This document shows, in pieces, positions 17,914 to 27,561 of a stretch of DNA of 64,000 bases. Where the stretch lies: the NCBI GenBank assembly GCA_902489775.1, contig CABUBH010000001.1:1-64000 (forward strand). The letters are read 5' to 3'. The notes beneath the pieces are model-generated. The model was not told the origin of the DNA. It saw nothing but the letters and a program-made list of their open reading frames with translations, and searched no databases. Each line of letters begins with the position of its first letter. Position 1 is the stretch's first letter. Position numbers and translations under genes: made by a program. This DNA comes from an uncultured Collinsella sp. (GTDB lineage: Bacteria > Actinomycetota > Coriobacteriia > Coriobacteriales > Coriobacteriaceae).

Positions 17914-19473
17914 TTACTCCACCTCGCTCTGAGCGGTCTCGGTACCGAACACAGCGCGGTACATCGGCGTCGCGTGAAGTTCCTCGGTGCTCTGCTCGAG
18001 CACGATGCCGGTCGCGGTCTCCACACCGTGCACGAGGGGCAGCGGGGTGGCGATGCCAAACCACAAGATCATGACAGCCAGGATGATTTCGGGGATAAGC
18101 ATGAGCGCCGGGGCCTCATGCTTATCCATGCCCTGGGGCGCATGGCCGAATACCGACTTGAGTGCGATGCGGGTGAGCGCGGAGATGGCCACGGTAAGAC
18201 CGAGGGCGACCACGACGACCAGCCACATGGGACCGGCGGTAACACCGGCGACAAAAGTCAGGAACTCGGAGATAAACATGCCAAAGGGCGGGAAGGCACC
18301 AAGACCGAGCAGCGCCAGGACAGCGAGCGCGGCGGTTGCGGGGGCAACCTCGACGACGCCCTGGATCTTGGCCAGGCTACGCGTGCCAAAGGCGTGCTGG
18401 ATGTTGCCGGACACGCAGAAGGCAAGCGTCTTGGTAAAGCCGTGGAACACGCAGTGCAGCAGGGCCGCGGCGATACCCAGCGGGCCACCGATACCCAGGC
18501 ACAGGGCGATAACGCCCACGTTCTCCACAGACGAGTACGCAAAGCGGCGCTTGAGGTCGTCCTGGCGAAACATCGAAAGTGCCGCCACCAAAATGGACAG
18601 CGTGCCGACGATCAACAGCAAAAGCTGCGGATACTCGGCGCCAACGGCCTGGATGGTAAAGCCGTAGAAGCGCATGATCACAAGCATGGCGCACTTAAGC
18701 AGCACGCCCGAGAGCAGGGCCGAGACGGGGCTCGGGGCCTGGGAGTGGGCATCGGGCAGCCAAGTGTGCATGGGGAACAGGCCGGCCTTGGTGCCAAAGC
18801 CGATCACGATAAACGCAAAGGCGAGGCGCATGAGCGTCGGATCGAACTGGTCGGCATACGGCAGCACGCACGACAGGAATGCGGCCTCGTGGGCGTTGGG
18901 AATCACGTCGGCGGCGTTGGCGTAGATCAGCAGCGTACCGAACAGGCCAAAGGCCACGCCGGCGGTGCAGACCATCGCATACTTCCAAGAAGCCTCGAGG
19001 GCCGTCTTGTTCTTGTAGATACCCACGAGGAACACGGTGGAAAGCGTGGTTGCCTCCACGGCGGCCCACGTGAGGATCATGTTGTTGGACAGGCACGCGA
19101 GCAGCATGGTGAACACGAACAGGCTAAACAGCGCAAAATACTGCTTGGCGCGATCGGCGGGCATGGAGCCCTCCTCGATATCGGCCTTTACATAGGGCAG
19201 CGAGAACAGCCCCGTAAGAAAACCGATAAAGCCGATGAGCAGCACAAAGATGGCGCCCAGCGAATCGAGGTGAAACCACAGGCCAAGAGCGCTCGCGGTG
19301 TCGCCGCTCATAAGGACGTCACCGGCCGTCATTATCGACAGCACCAGGACGGCTGCGACGGAGACCAGGTTGAGACCGACAAACACGTTATAGGACGTGT
19401 TCTTGGGCAAAAACGCCATGACCAGCGAGAACGCCAAAGGAGTCGCGAGCAGGGCGAGAATCAACGTTTCCAT
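17914..19473 (-). CDS. hyfF: Hydrogenase-4 membrane subunit HyfF (antiporter-like)
   Basis: A 519-residue integral membrane protein of the NuoL/M/N and Mrp antiporter family, with about 14 hydrophobic segments. The conserved motif region reads KAGLFPMHTWLPDAHSQAP, with charged residues in the lipid phase thought to take part in proton translocation. It is one of three antiporter-like subunits here (HyfB, HyfD, HyfF), as in E. coli hydrogenase 4. Length matches HyfF (526). It lies between hyfE and hyfG with gaps of three bases. Confidence 0.92.
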   Translation of the reverse strand: METLILALLATPLAFSLVMAFLPKNTSYNVFVGLNLVSVAAVLVLSIMTAGDVLMSGDTASALGLWFHLDSLGAIFVLLIGFIGFLTGLFSLPYVKADIEEGSMPADRAKQYFALFSLFVFTMLLACLSNNMILTWAAVEATTLSTVFLVGIYKNKTALEASWKYAMVCTAGVAFGLFGTLLIYANAADVIPNAHEAAFLSCVLPYADQFDPTLMRLAFAFIVIGFGTKAGLFPMHTWLPDAHSQAPSPVSALLSGVLLKCAMLVIMRFYGFTIQAVGAEYPQLLLLIVGTLSILVAALSMFRQDDLKRRFAYSSVENVGVIALCLGIGGPLGIAAALLHCVFHGFTKTLAFCVSGNIQHAFGTRSLAKIQGVVEVAPATAALAVLALLGLGAFPPFGMFISEFLTFVAGVTAGPMWLVVVVALGLTVAISALTRIALKSVFGHAPQGMDKHEAPALMLIPEIILAVMILWFGIATPLPLVHGVETATGIVLEQSTEELHATPMYRAVFGTETAQSEVE

Positions 19474-19476
19474 GGA

Positions 19477-20130
19477 CTACCCCCTCAGCTCGGACAGGTC
19501 GCGCGCATCGAGCGAGTGGGAGTCGTCCCAAATGCGACGCACGACGATGGACATGATGATGACGGCAAAGATGGCGTCGGTGGCGATACCGATCTCGATG
19601 ATCTCGGGAGCGGTGGGGGCCAAAAGCGCGAGCGTCACATGGCTGCCGTTTTCCATAAGGCAGTATCCAAAGATCTGCTTCATGATGTTGCGCTGCGAGA
19701 TGATGCAGGTGAGGCCCACAAAGAAGTGAGCGAAGCTAATAGCGAGCGCAGGCGTTGCGACCTCGGCCGTGGGCAGGCTGATCTGCGTCACGACGGCAAA
19801 GCAAATCGCAACCTCGACGGCGATGATGCAGATGGCCCACGCGGGCTTAAGGCCGGCCTTGAGCGATGCGTCGCTCGGCTCGCCCATCTTCTTGTATGCG
19901 CGGTTGAGGATATAAGGGACCAGGACGACCTTGGTGATAAAGGCAGATCCGGCCCACATAAGCAGCTCCTGCGCACCGGTGGTGGCACCGAGCGTGGCGA
20001 GCAGCCCCACGAGCACCAGCGACTGCACTGCATACCAGCTGATGGCGTGCTTGATGTTCTTTGAGACGACCACCATGGTGGACGTGACGATCAGAAGGCC
20101 GCCAAGGATGTTGACGATCGAATAACCCAT
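19477..20130 (-). CDS. hyfE: Hydrogenase-4 membrane subunit HyfE
   Basis: A 217-residue membrane protein with about six or seven hydrophobic segments, beginning YSIVNILGGLLIVTSTMVVV. Length and place match E. coli HyfE (216), which is related to NuoK plus an extra part. Presence of HyfE separates hydrogenase-4 type complexes from the smaller hydrogenase-3 (Hyc) type. Operon neighbours are hyfD upstream and hyfF downstream. Confidence 0.88.
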   Translation of the reverse strand: MGYSIVNILGGLLIVTSTMVVVSKNIKHAISWYAVQSLVLVGLLATLGATTGAQELLMWAGSAFITKVVLVPYILNRAYKKMGEPSDASLKAGLKPAWAICIIAVEVAICFAVVTQISLPTAEVATPALAISFAHFFVGLTCIISQRNIMKQIFGYCLMENGSHVTLALLAPTAPEIIEIGIATDAIFAVIIMSIVVRRIWDDSHSLDARDLSELRG

Positions 20131-20143
20131 GTCGTTCTACCTC

Positions 20144-21601
20144 CTAACCGATCCAGCTGGCCGAAAGCGGGCCGCTGACGATGACCATGATGATGAGTAC
20201 GATGAACACGAACGCCATCGCGCGGGGAAGCGGGGCCCCCGCAGCGACCTCGTCGCTCGGCTCGCCGGGCAGGCAATAGCCCATCCACTTGAGGAACCAG
20301 GCGAAGGTGGCGACGGTCTCGGCAACCATGATGCACACGAGCACCAGGATCGCAACGTTGCCGGCACCAACAGAGAAGCCGCCGGCGATGATCTGGAACT
20401 TCGAGAAGAACGTGTTCATGGGCGGCACGCCGGCAATGGCGAGCGCGGCGACACCAAAGCCCACGCCCGAGATCGGGTACTTCTTTACGATGCCGCGAAG
20501 CTTGGGCAGCATACGCGTGCCGAGCGTGAAGGAGAACGAACCGGCGATCAGGAAGAACAGTGTCTTGGCGAAAGCGTGGTTAAAGATGTGGCACACGGCG
20601 CCATCAAAGGCCAGCTGGCTGCCAAAGACCGAAAGGCCCAGACCAAAGAACACATAGGAGAGCTGGGCGATCGTGGAGAAGGCCAGCAGACGCTTCATGT
20701 CCTTTTGCGGCAGGTACATAAGGAAACCAAAGAGCATGGTGACCATGGCGTCGATAATGGCGACCCAGCCCACGATCTCGGGAATCTCGCCGGCAGAGAC
20801 GAGTGCACGCGCGAACACGCACACGCCGACCTTAACCATCGAGGCACCATGCAGGTAGGCCGAAACAGGCGTCGGCGCCTCCATGGCCGAAGGCAGCCAC
20901 ATGTACATGGGAACCTGTGCGGACTTGGCCCAGGCCGCAAACAGCACGAGCAAAAGGACGATAGCCTTGAGCTTGGCATCGAGGCCGGCAATCGCGGTAA
21001 TGGCGAAGGTGCCGGTGTGGGCAAACACGATGGCAGCGCCCAGATACAGGCCGAGCGCACCGATATGCGTGATGATCAGGGCCTTCATGCCGGCCTTCTT
21101 GGCCGTAGGCGTCATGTAGTAGCTAATGAGGCCCCAAGAGCACGCACCCGTGATCTCAAAGAACACGAGCTGGCCCAAAAGGGTCGAGCTGTACACGAGG
21201 CCGGCCATGGCGCCGATGAAGGTCGCGAGGTACGCGTAGAAGCGACGACGCGGTGCGTCGGGATGCTCACGGTTATTCTCGCTCATATAGGGAATCGAAT
21301 AGATCACGACAAGCAGGCCGATACCCACAAAGGCGGGCGCAAGCAGCGTGCTCATGCGATCGAAGGTGAATCCCATGACGAGGGTCTGCCCAAACGAGAT
21401 CAGGGGGACCTGAGTGTCGGGCATGCCGGCGCCAGCGAAATTCGCGGCGAGGGCGATGGTGCAGACCGTCGAGACGGCGGCACCCAAAACGCTGAACCAC
21501 TTGGCGTACGGACGGGGGAACAGGGCGACGAGCACCGAGGCCACCATCGGGGCCGCGATAGCGACCAAGCCGAGAAGGGACAGACTGACTGCAAATGACA
21601 T
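20144..21601 (-). CDS. hyfD: Hydrogenase-4 membrane subunit HyfD (antiporter-like)
   Basis: A 485-residue NuoN/M-like membrane subunit with about 14 hydrophobic segments. The family signature appears as KSAQVPMYMWLPSAMEAPTP, followed by HGASMVKVGV. Predicted to be part of the proton-pumping membrane arm. Length matches E. coli HyfD (479). Gaps to neighbours are 13-15 bases. Confidence 0.92.
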   Translation of the reverse strand: MSFAVSLSLLGLVAIAAPMVASVLVALFPRPYAKWFSVLGAAVSTVCTIALAANFAGAGMPDTQVPLISFGQTLVMGFTFDRMSTLLAPAFVGIGLLVVIYSIPYMSENNREHPDAPRRRFYAYLATFIGAMAGLVYSSTLLGQLVFFEITGACSWGLISYYMTPTAKKAGMKALIITHIGALGLYLGAAIVFAHTGTFAITAIAGLDAKLKAIVLLLVLFAAWAKSAQVPMYMWLPSAMEAPTPVSAYLHGASMVKVGVCVFARALVSAGEIPEIVGWVAIIDAMVTMLFGFLMYLPQKDMKRLLAFSTIAQLSYVFFGLGLSVFGSQLAFDGAVCHIFNHAFAKTLFFLIAGSFSFTLGTRMLPKLRGIVKKYPISGVGFGVAALAIAGVPPMNTFFSKFQIIAGGFSVGAGNVAILVLVCIMVAETVATFAWFLKWMGYCLPGEPSDEVAAGAPLPRAMAFVFIVLIIMVIVSGPLSASWIG

Positions 21602-21616
21602 TGTTTCTCCCTTCTC

Positions 21617-22543
21617 CTACACGCCGACGACCACGAAGACAAACGCCAGAACGGCGATGCCCACGACGGCCCAGGTCTGATTGCCAAGCACCTTAAAACG
21701 CGAGCGCGAGCAGGAGTTCTCGATCACGCCGCATACGACAAAGTCGATCAGGCACTTCACCAGGAAGATGACGGCACCCAGAACGGCGGCGGCGCCCACG
21801 GTCGCGGGCTCGCCCCAAGGGATGAAGATTGCGCAGAACCAAGCGACAACCAGGACCTGTTTCATGGACATGGCAAGCTTGGCCATGGCAAGCGACGGGC
21901 CGGAAAGCTCGGCGAGCGGACCTTCCTGAAGCTCCTGCTCGGCCTCGGCCTGGTCAAACGGCAGCTTGCCGAGTTCCATGTAGCAGGCGATCGCAAAGGC
22001 GATGCCGGCGAGGATCACGGCGACCGGCGCGTCGATGGCGCCCGTCATGATGTGCTGACCCATGGTGGCGATGTCGGTGGAACCGCACACCAGGGCGGCG
22101 GCAAACAGCGCCAGCAGCATGGACGGCTCGATGAGCACGCTCATGAGCAGCTCGCGAACGCCGCCGATACCGGCGTAGGCGTTGGACGAATCCACACCGC
22201 AGAGGGCGAAGAAGAAGCGGGCGAGCGCCAGGCTGTACATGATGGTGATGGCGTCACCAAAGACCGGGATGGGGCTTTGCGCCGTAAAGAGCGGCAGGCC
22301 CATCGCGAGCATAAAGGCGACGGCGAAGAACAGCGGCGGCATAATGCGCAGCGCAAAGCTCGCATCCTCGCTCTGGGACTCGGGGCGCGCAAAGAGCTTG
22401 GCCAGGTCGCGGTAGTCCTGCATGATGCTGGGGCCGCGACGGTTGTGCATCTTGGCGCGGATCACGCGGCCGAGACCGGAGAAGAACGGTGCGACGGCCA
22501 TGACGACCACGCCCTGCAGAACGGCAAGTACGATGTTGTTCAT
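21617..22543 (-). CDS. hyfC: Hydrogenase-4 membrane subunit HyfC/HycD (NuoH-like)
   Basis: A 308-residue NuoH-family protein anchoring the peripheral arm to the membrane. The cytoplasmic loop near the N-terminus reads MHNRRGPSIMQDYRDLAKLF. A second conserved loop has ELGKLPFDQAEAEQELQEG, the acidic stretch typical of HycD/HyfC. About eight hydrophobic segments. Length close to E. coli HyfC (315). Confidence 0.93.
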   Translation of the reverse strand: MNNIVLAVLQGVVVMAVAPFFSGLGRVIRAKMHNRRGPSIMQDYRDLAKLFARPESQSEDASFALRIMPPLFFAVAFMLAMGLPLFTAQSPIPVFGDAITIMYSLALARFFFALCGVDSSNAYAGIGGVRELLMSVLIEPSMLLALFAAALVCGSTDIATMGQHIMTGAIDAPVAVILAGIAFAIACYMELGKLPFDQAEAEQELQEGPLAELSGPSLAMAKLAMSMKQVLVVAWFCAIFIPWGEPATVGAAAVLGAVIFLVKCLIDFVVCGVIENSCSRSRFKVLGNQTWAVVGIAVLAFVFVVVGV

Positions 22544-22555
22544 GCTCTCCCCTCC

Positions 22556-24574
22556 TTAACCCATTTGCACGGCGAGCACGAGGAACACCACGAGCGCCGC
22601 GACGATGTAGCAGATATAGATGCTGTAGTTGCCGCCCTCGAGCTTAGTCGCGAGGTCGGCGAGCTTCTCGACACCCTTATGCGGGGCATCGACGAGAACC
22701 TTGTCGGGTACGGGCTCCACAGCCCCGGCCACACCGGTGAGCTTCTGGAAGAAGTGCGCGATGGACCAGCAGACGGCCGTGCAACGGTCGCGCAGCGTGT
22801 AGAGCGGCTGCATAAACCAGGACACCTCGGAGGCAAAGGTCGTGGCCACGACGGGCATATGCTCGTTGGGAGCATAGCCGCATGCCCACGGCTGGGACTT
22901 CTGCACCTTGCCGACGGTCTTGAGCTTGCGATAACCGCAGGCAAGGCCGACGAGCACCACGAGCGCAATGGCGATCGCGGGCGTGGAGGTGGCAGCGCCG
23001 GAGTACTGGTTCATGAGCTCCATGCCCTCGGCGGCAAACACGCCACCGTACGGATGCAGCACGGACGCGGCGACATCGACCAGCACGGGCGCGATCACGG
23101 GAGCGCCAATGCCCAGCACGACGCAGATGGCCGCGAGCAGGCCCTGCGCAAACACCATGGGGGCGGGAACCTCCTTGGCATTAGCCGCGGCCTCGGAGCG
23201 GGGCGCGGAGGCAAAGGAGACGCCATAAGCCTTGACGAAGCAGGTGACCGCCAGAGCGCCGGTAATGGCAAGCGCGACGGCAGCGAACACGGCCACAATC
23301 ATGACGGCCTTGTCGCCCTGCATGGCGGCGTTAAACAGCGACTGGTAGGTAAACCACTCGGACACAAAGCCGTTGAAGGGCGGGATGGCCGAGATGGCAA
23401 GCGCGCCAACGAGGAAGCAGATGGCCGTTGCCGGCATACGACGGAACAGGCCGCCCATCTTCTCCATATTGCGCGTACCCGTGGAGTACAGCAGCGCACC
23501 GGCGCCCAAGAACAGCTCGCCCTTAAACATCGCGTGGTTAAACGTGTGGTAGAGGGCGGCCATCAGGGCCAGGACGGCGATGCCGACAGAGTTGAGCGCC
23601 ATGGCGGCCATGGAAGCGCCGACGCCGAGCAGAATGATGCCGATGTTCTCGACGGAGTGATAAGCCAGCAGGCGCTTGATGTCATGCTCCTGCAGGGCGA
23701 AGGCCACGCCGAGGACCGACGAGATCGCACCGAAGACCATGACCATAAGGCCCCACCAGACCTGAACGCCCGAGGCGGAGAGCAGGTCGAGGCCCACCTT
23801 GAGGATGCCGAAGATACCGATCTTGATCATGCCGCCGGACATGAGGGCCGACACGTTGGACGGCGCCTCGGGATGTGCCTTGGGCAGCCAGCCGTGCAGC
23901 GGGATGATACCGGCCTTGGCGCCAAAGCCAAAGAAGGCGAGCACGAAGCACACGGATGCGACCGCAGGGCTAAACTGCGTGGCGCGGAAATCCGCAAAGG
24001 CAAACGAGCCACCGGCAAAGTTGGTCATGGTGAGGAAGCTCGCCATGATGAGCACAAAGCCCACGTGCGCGATCACAAAGTAGAGCCAACCACCATGGAT
24101 GGAGTTCTCGTTCTCCTCGATTACGACCAGGAAGTACGAGGTCAGCGACATAAGCTCAAAGGCGACCAGGAACCAAAACACGTTGTCGGCTGTGATGACG
24201 AGCATCATGGACGCCACGAAGGTGTTAAAGAAGAAGCCGGCGCGACCCTTTTTGCCCGGGTACTCATCAAAGTAGTTGAGACCGTAGATCGAGCCGGCAA
24301 ACGCGAGCACCGAGATGAGCGCCACGAACAGGCCGGACAGCTGATTGAGCAGCAGCTGGAAATGGGCAAACGGGAAGAACACGATGGTGTCGACCGACGC
24401 GATATTGCCCAGCACGGCCTGGATACCGGCCACAAACGAAAGTACCGCGGCGACGGCGCCGATAAGGCAGCCGGCGGTCTTGGCGGCGTTATCGGCCTTG
24501 ATCAGCAGAACCGAGGCGAGCGCACCGATGCTCGAGACGGCAAGCGATGCGATAAACAGCGTCATGCTATCCAT
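22556..24574 (-). CDS. hyfB: Hydrogenase-4 membrane subunit HyfB/HycC (antiporter-like)
   Basis: A 672-residue NuoL-like subunit, the same length as E. coli HyfB. The antiporter motif appears as KAGIIPLHGWLPKAHPEAPS, followed by SALMSGGMIKIGIFG. About 16 hydrophobic segments. Its start overlaps the hyfA stop by eight bases. An inner ATG at 24565 would remove the overlap and cannot be excluded. Confidence 0.93.
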   Translation of the reverse strand: MDSMTLFIASLAVSSIGALASVLLIKADNAAKTAGCLIGAVAAVLSFVAGIQAVLGNIASVDTIVFFPFAHFQLLLNQLSGLFVALISVLAFAGSIYGLNYFDEYPGKKGRAGFFFNTFVASMMLVITADNVFWFLVAFELMSLTSYFLVVIEENENSIHGGWLYFVIAHVGFVLIMASFLTMTNFAGGSFAFADFRATQFSPAVASVCFVLAFFGFGAKAGIIPLHGWLPKAHPEAPSNVSALMSGGMIKIGIFGILKVGLDLLSASGVQVWWGLMVMVFGAISSVLGVAFALQEHDIKRLLAYHSVENIGIILLGVGASMAAMALNSVGIAVLALMAALYHTFNHAMFKGELFLGAGALLYSTGTRNMEKMGGLFRRMPATAICFLVGALAISAIPPFNGFVSEWFTYQSLFNAAMQGDKAVMIVAVFAAVALAITGALAVTCFVKAYGVSFASAPRSEAAANAKEVPAPMVFAQGLLAAICVVLGIGAPVIAPVLVDVAASVLHPYGGVFAAEGMELMNQYSGAATSTPAIAIALVVLVGLACGYRKLKTVGKVQKSQPWACGYAPNEHMPVVATTFASEVSWFMQPLYTLRDRCTAVCWSIAHFFQKLTGVAGAVEPVPDKVLVDAPHKGVEKLADLATKLEGGNYSIYICYIVAALVVFLVLAVQMG

Positions 24575-25184
24575 TGTTTACGCTCCCTTCTGCTTTCTCG
24601 GACAGGCCCTGGGACACAGCGGTAGCGTCGACGGCCGGACCGTTTTCGATCGAGCGCAGGCGCTTGGCCTCGTCGAGCTCGCGATCGGCCGCGCCGCCCA
24701 TGACGGTCAGCGCCTTGGTGGGGCACGCCGCCACACAATGCGGGCCATCCGGATCGAAGGCGCACAGGTCGCACTTGACAGCGCAGGTGTACTGGCCGGG
24801 AGCCCACGTAAGTAGACTGCTCAGGGACTTAGGATACGAAGGCGTCGGATCGCACATGCCTGCGACACCGGCGATAGACGTGCCATCGGGATGGATGGCT
24901 CCGAAGGGGCACGCGATGGCGCACAGCCTGCACCCGATGCACTCCTGCTCCTTGACGTGGATGCGATCGCCATCGTGCTCGATGGCGTTCACCGGGCAAA
25001 CCTCGGCGCAGGGGGCACCCTCGCAATGGTGGCAGGCAAGGGCGGCCGAAATACCGCCGGTCTTCACGAGCGCCAGACGCGGCGTATCCTGAAGACCCTG
25101 CATCCGGTGGGCGTCGGCACAGGCGGACTGGCATGTTCCGCAGCCGATGCACCTCTCCGGGTTGATGTCGATGAAGCGGTTCAT
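24567..25184 (-). CDS. hyfA: Hydrogenase-4 4Fe-4S ferredoxin subunit HyfA/HycB
   Basis: A 205-residue polyferredoxin that takes electrons from FdhF. Four 4Fe-4S sites can be read: CIGCGTCQSACADAH, CHHCEGAPCAEVCPVNAI, CIGCRLCAIACPFGAI, and CDLCAFDPDGPHCVAACP. Same length as E. coli HyfA (205). ATG at 25184 was chosen over a GTG two codons earlier because AAGGA is seven bases from the ATG and too close to the GTG. It follows fdhF after a 78-base gap that contains a strong hairpin. Confidence 0.93.
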   Translation of the reverse strand: MNRFIDINPERCIGCGTCQSACADAHRMQGLQDTPRLALVKTGGISAALACHHCEGAPCAEVCPVNAIEHDGDRIHVKEQECIGCRLCAIACPFGAIHPDGTSIAGVAGMCDPTPSYPKSLSSLLTWAPGQYTCAVKCDLCAFDPDGPHCVAACPTKALTVMGGAADRELDEAKRLRSIENGPAVDATAVSQGLSEKAEGSVNNG

Positions 25185-25206
25185 CCCCACTTCCTTTCAA
25201 AATAAC

Positions 25207-25241
25207 GGGCCGGGCTCCCGAACGTACGGGACGCCCGGCCC
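25207..25241 (-). promoter_or_regulatory. Strong hairpin between fdhF and hyfA
   Basis: A 9-bp stem (GGGCCGGGC at 25207-25215 with 25233-25241) encloses a second small stem (TCCCG/CGGGA). On the minus strand it is followed by GTTATTTTG, a poor T-run. It may act as a partial terminator or an mRNA processing/stability site that sets the ratio of FdhF to hydrogenase subunits. Confidence 0.6.
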
Positions 25242-25262
25242 AAAAAGCCAACGAGAACGGGA

Positions 25263-27485
25263 CTACACGATTTGATTCACGTGCGTCTCGTCGTCGAACT
25301 TGGCGGCGCCGGGCTCAACGTCCTGAGGAGCGGCGGCGTCCACCAGAGCCTGCTTAAGCTCGGCGTACTGACGCTCGACCTCGCCCTCAGCCCAGACCTG
25401 GTCGGCGATAGCGTCGACCTGGCAGGCGGAGAACTTGTCCTCGGGCGTATGCGAGACCGGGTCGACCTTGTGCATGGTCAGCTCGTTGCACTTGCCAATC
25501 CACCACTGGTAGGTCATATAGACCGTGCCCTTGTTGATACGGTCGCTCACGTCGGCGCGGCTGTATACCTGGCCGCGGCGGCTGTGAATCGAGACGATGT
25601 CGCCGTTCTTGATGCCGCGCGCCTGGGCGTCCGCGGGATTCATGCGGACAAAGCCGGGCTCGTCGGCGAGCAGCGCCAGCGTCTTGCAGTTCCCGGTCAT
25701 CGAGCGGCAGCTGTAGTGGCCGACCTCACGGACGGTGCACAGGATGAGCGGGTACTCATCGTCGGGAAGCTCGGAGGGCGCCTCCCAGTCGTGCGCCATC
25801 AGGTTGGCGCGGCCGTCCTTGGTGGTGAACTTGCCACCAGCGAACATGTCGGCCGTGCCGTGGTCGTTCACATCGGTGCTCTTGACGGGCCACTGGGCGT
25901 AACCGCCCTCGGGAGCCATCTTCTCGTAGGTTGCGCCCACAAAGTTGGGGCACAGGCTAATGCACTCGTTCCAGATCTGCTCGGTGTTGTCGTAGTGCAT
26001 GGGGTAGCCCATGCGCGTAGACAGGTCCGCGAAGATCTCCCAGTCGTGGCGGCACTCGCCCTTGGGCGGAACAGCCGCGTCAAAGTGCTGGAAGCTACGG
26101 TCGGATGCGGTAAAGACACCCTCGTGCTCGCCCCAAGAAGTAGCGGGCAGGATGACGTCGGCGAGCATAGTCGTCTGCGTCATAAAGATGTCCTGGCAAA
26201 TGAACAGATCCAGCTCGGAGAGCGTCTTGCGCATGCCGGCCGAATCGGGCTCGGTCTGCACCGGGTCCTCGCCGTAGTTGTAGAAGCAATGCACCTTGCC
26301 CTCGTCGACCAGGTGGCCCAGGTCGGTGAGCTTGTAGCCCTCCTCCAAGGGGAGCTTTTCCTCGGGCACGCCCCAAGCCTTGGCAAACTTGGCGCGAGCG
26401 GCGGGGTCGGTGACTTTCTGGTAGCCAGGGTACAGGTTGGGCAGCATGCCCATATCGCAGGAGCCCTGGACGTTATTCTGACCGCGCACGGGCGCGAGGC
26501 CGGAATTGGGTTTGCCGATCTGGCCGGCAACGCAGGCGATGGAGGCGATGGTGTGCACCGTCTTCAGGTTCTGCTTCTGCTGGCATACGCCCATGCCCCA
26601 GCCAATGATGGCAGAAGGCTTCGCCGTGGCGTACATCTCGGCAGCTTGGTGGATCAACGCGGGCTCGACACCCGTGATGTCCTGTACGGATTCGGGAGTG
26701 TAGTTCTTGATGGTCTCCCACCACTCGTCAAAGCCGTTCGTGTGCTCGGCGACGAATTCCTTGTCGTAGAGGCCATCGTTGACCAAGCAGTTGGCAAAGG
26801 CGTTGAGGAACGCAACATTGCAACCGTTCTTGATCGGAAGGTAGAGATCGGCGATACGCGCGGTTTCGATATGGCGCGGGTCGGCGACGATGATCTTGCA
26901 ACCCTTTTCTTTGGCTCGCACGATACGCCTTGCGACGATGGGGTGCGAATCGGCAGGGTTATAGCCGAAGAGGAAAATGCAGCCCGCATCCTCCATACCG
27001 GGGATGGAGCATGACATGCAACCTGAACCAACCGTGTCCATCAGACCGAGGACAGTAGGGCCGTGTCAAGTACGGGCGCAGTTGTCCACGCTGTGGGTGC
27101 CGATGCACGCACGCGTAAACTTCTGCATGACGTAGTTCGCCTCATTGCCGCCGCCTCGCGAAGAGCCGGTGGTCATGACAGCGTTAGGACCATATTCGTC
27201 AATTATGGCCTGCATCTTAGATGCGGTGAAATCCAGTGCCTCGTCCCAGCTTACGCGCTCAAGATCCGCGCCCTTGGTGCGGCGGATCATCGGGTGCAGC
27301 ACGCGAGGAGTCAAGATCTTGGTGTCGTTGATGAAGTCGTAGCCGCTCATGCCCTTAAGGCACAGCTCGCCCTGATTGGTGATGCCGTTGAGCGGTTCGG
27401 TACCCACGACCTGGCCGTTTTGGACCAAGAGGTTAAACTGGCAACCGGCACCGCAGTACGGGCAAATCACTTTATGCTTCTCCAT
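25263..27485 (-). CDS. fdhF: Formate dehydrogenase H, selenocysteine-containing (UGA read as Sec140)
   Basis: A 740-residue bis-MGD enzyme oxidising formate to CO2. The reading frame is interrupted by one TGA at 27068-27066, in the context CART-UGA-HGPTVLGL, which matches the active site CARV-Sec-HGPS of E. coli FdhF. Sec falls at residue 140, the same number as in E. coli. The 4Fe-4S cysteines are C8, C11, C15 and C42, also identical in position. A SECIS-like hairpin follows the UGA, and selA, selB, selC and selD are all in the window, so this is one gene and not two broken ones. AAGGAGG precedes the ATG. Upstream is hydN, downstream the hyf operon. Confidence 0.96.
27035..27068 (-). promoter_or_regulatory. 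bSECIS element of fdhF
   Basis: Eleven bases after the UGA (27068-27066) comes a stem TGTCC/GGACA (27054-27050 with 27039-27035). Its 10-base apical loop, TCGGTCTGAT, contains GGTCT, the loop bases bound by SelB in the E. coli fdhF SECIS. Spacing and loop match the known element. Confidence 0.88.
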
Positions 27486-27561
27486 GACACCCTCCTTCCT
27501 TTCTCTGCTACCGAATACTCGGTATTTAATTTGACAATCATTGGGCCTGTCGCCCCAACGC

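Noticed and set aside
15937..20064. 1375-residue plus-strand ORF across hyfE-hyfH
   Set aside because: Antisense to well-supported hydrogenase subunits and crossing several gene boundaries, with shadow-like composition.
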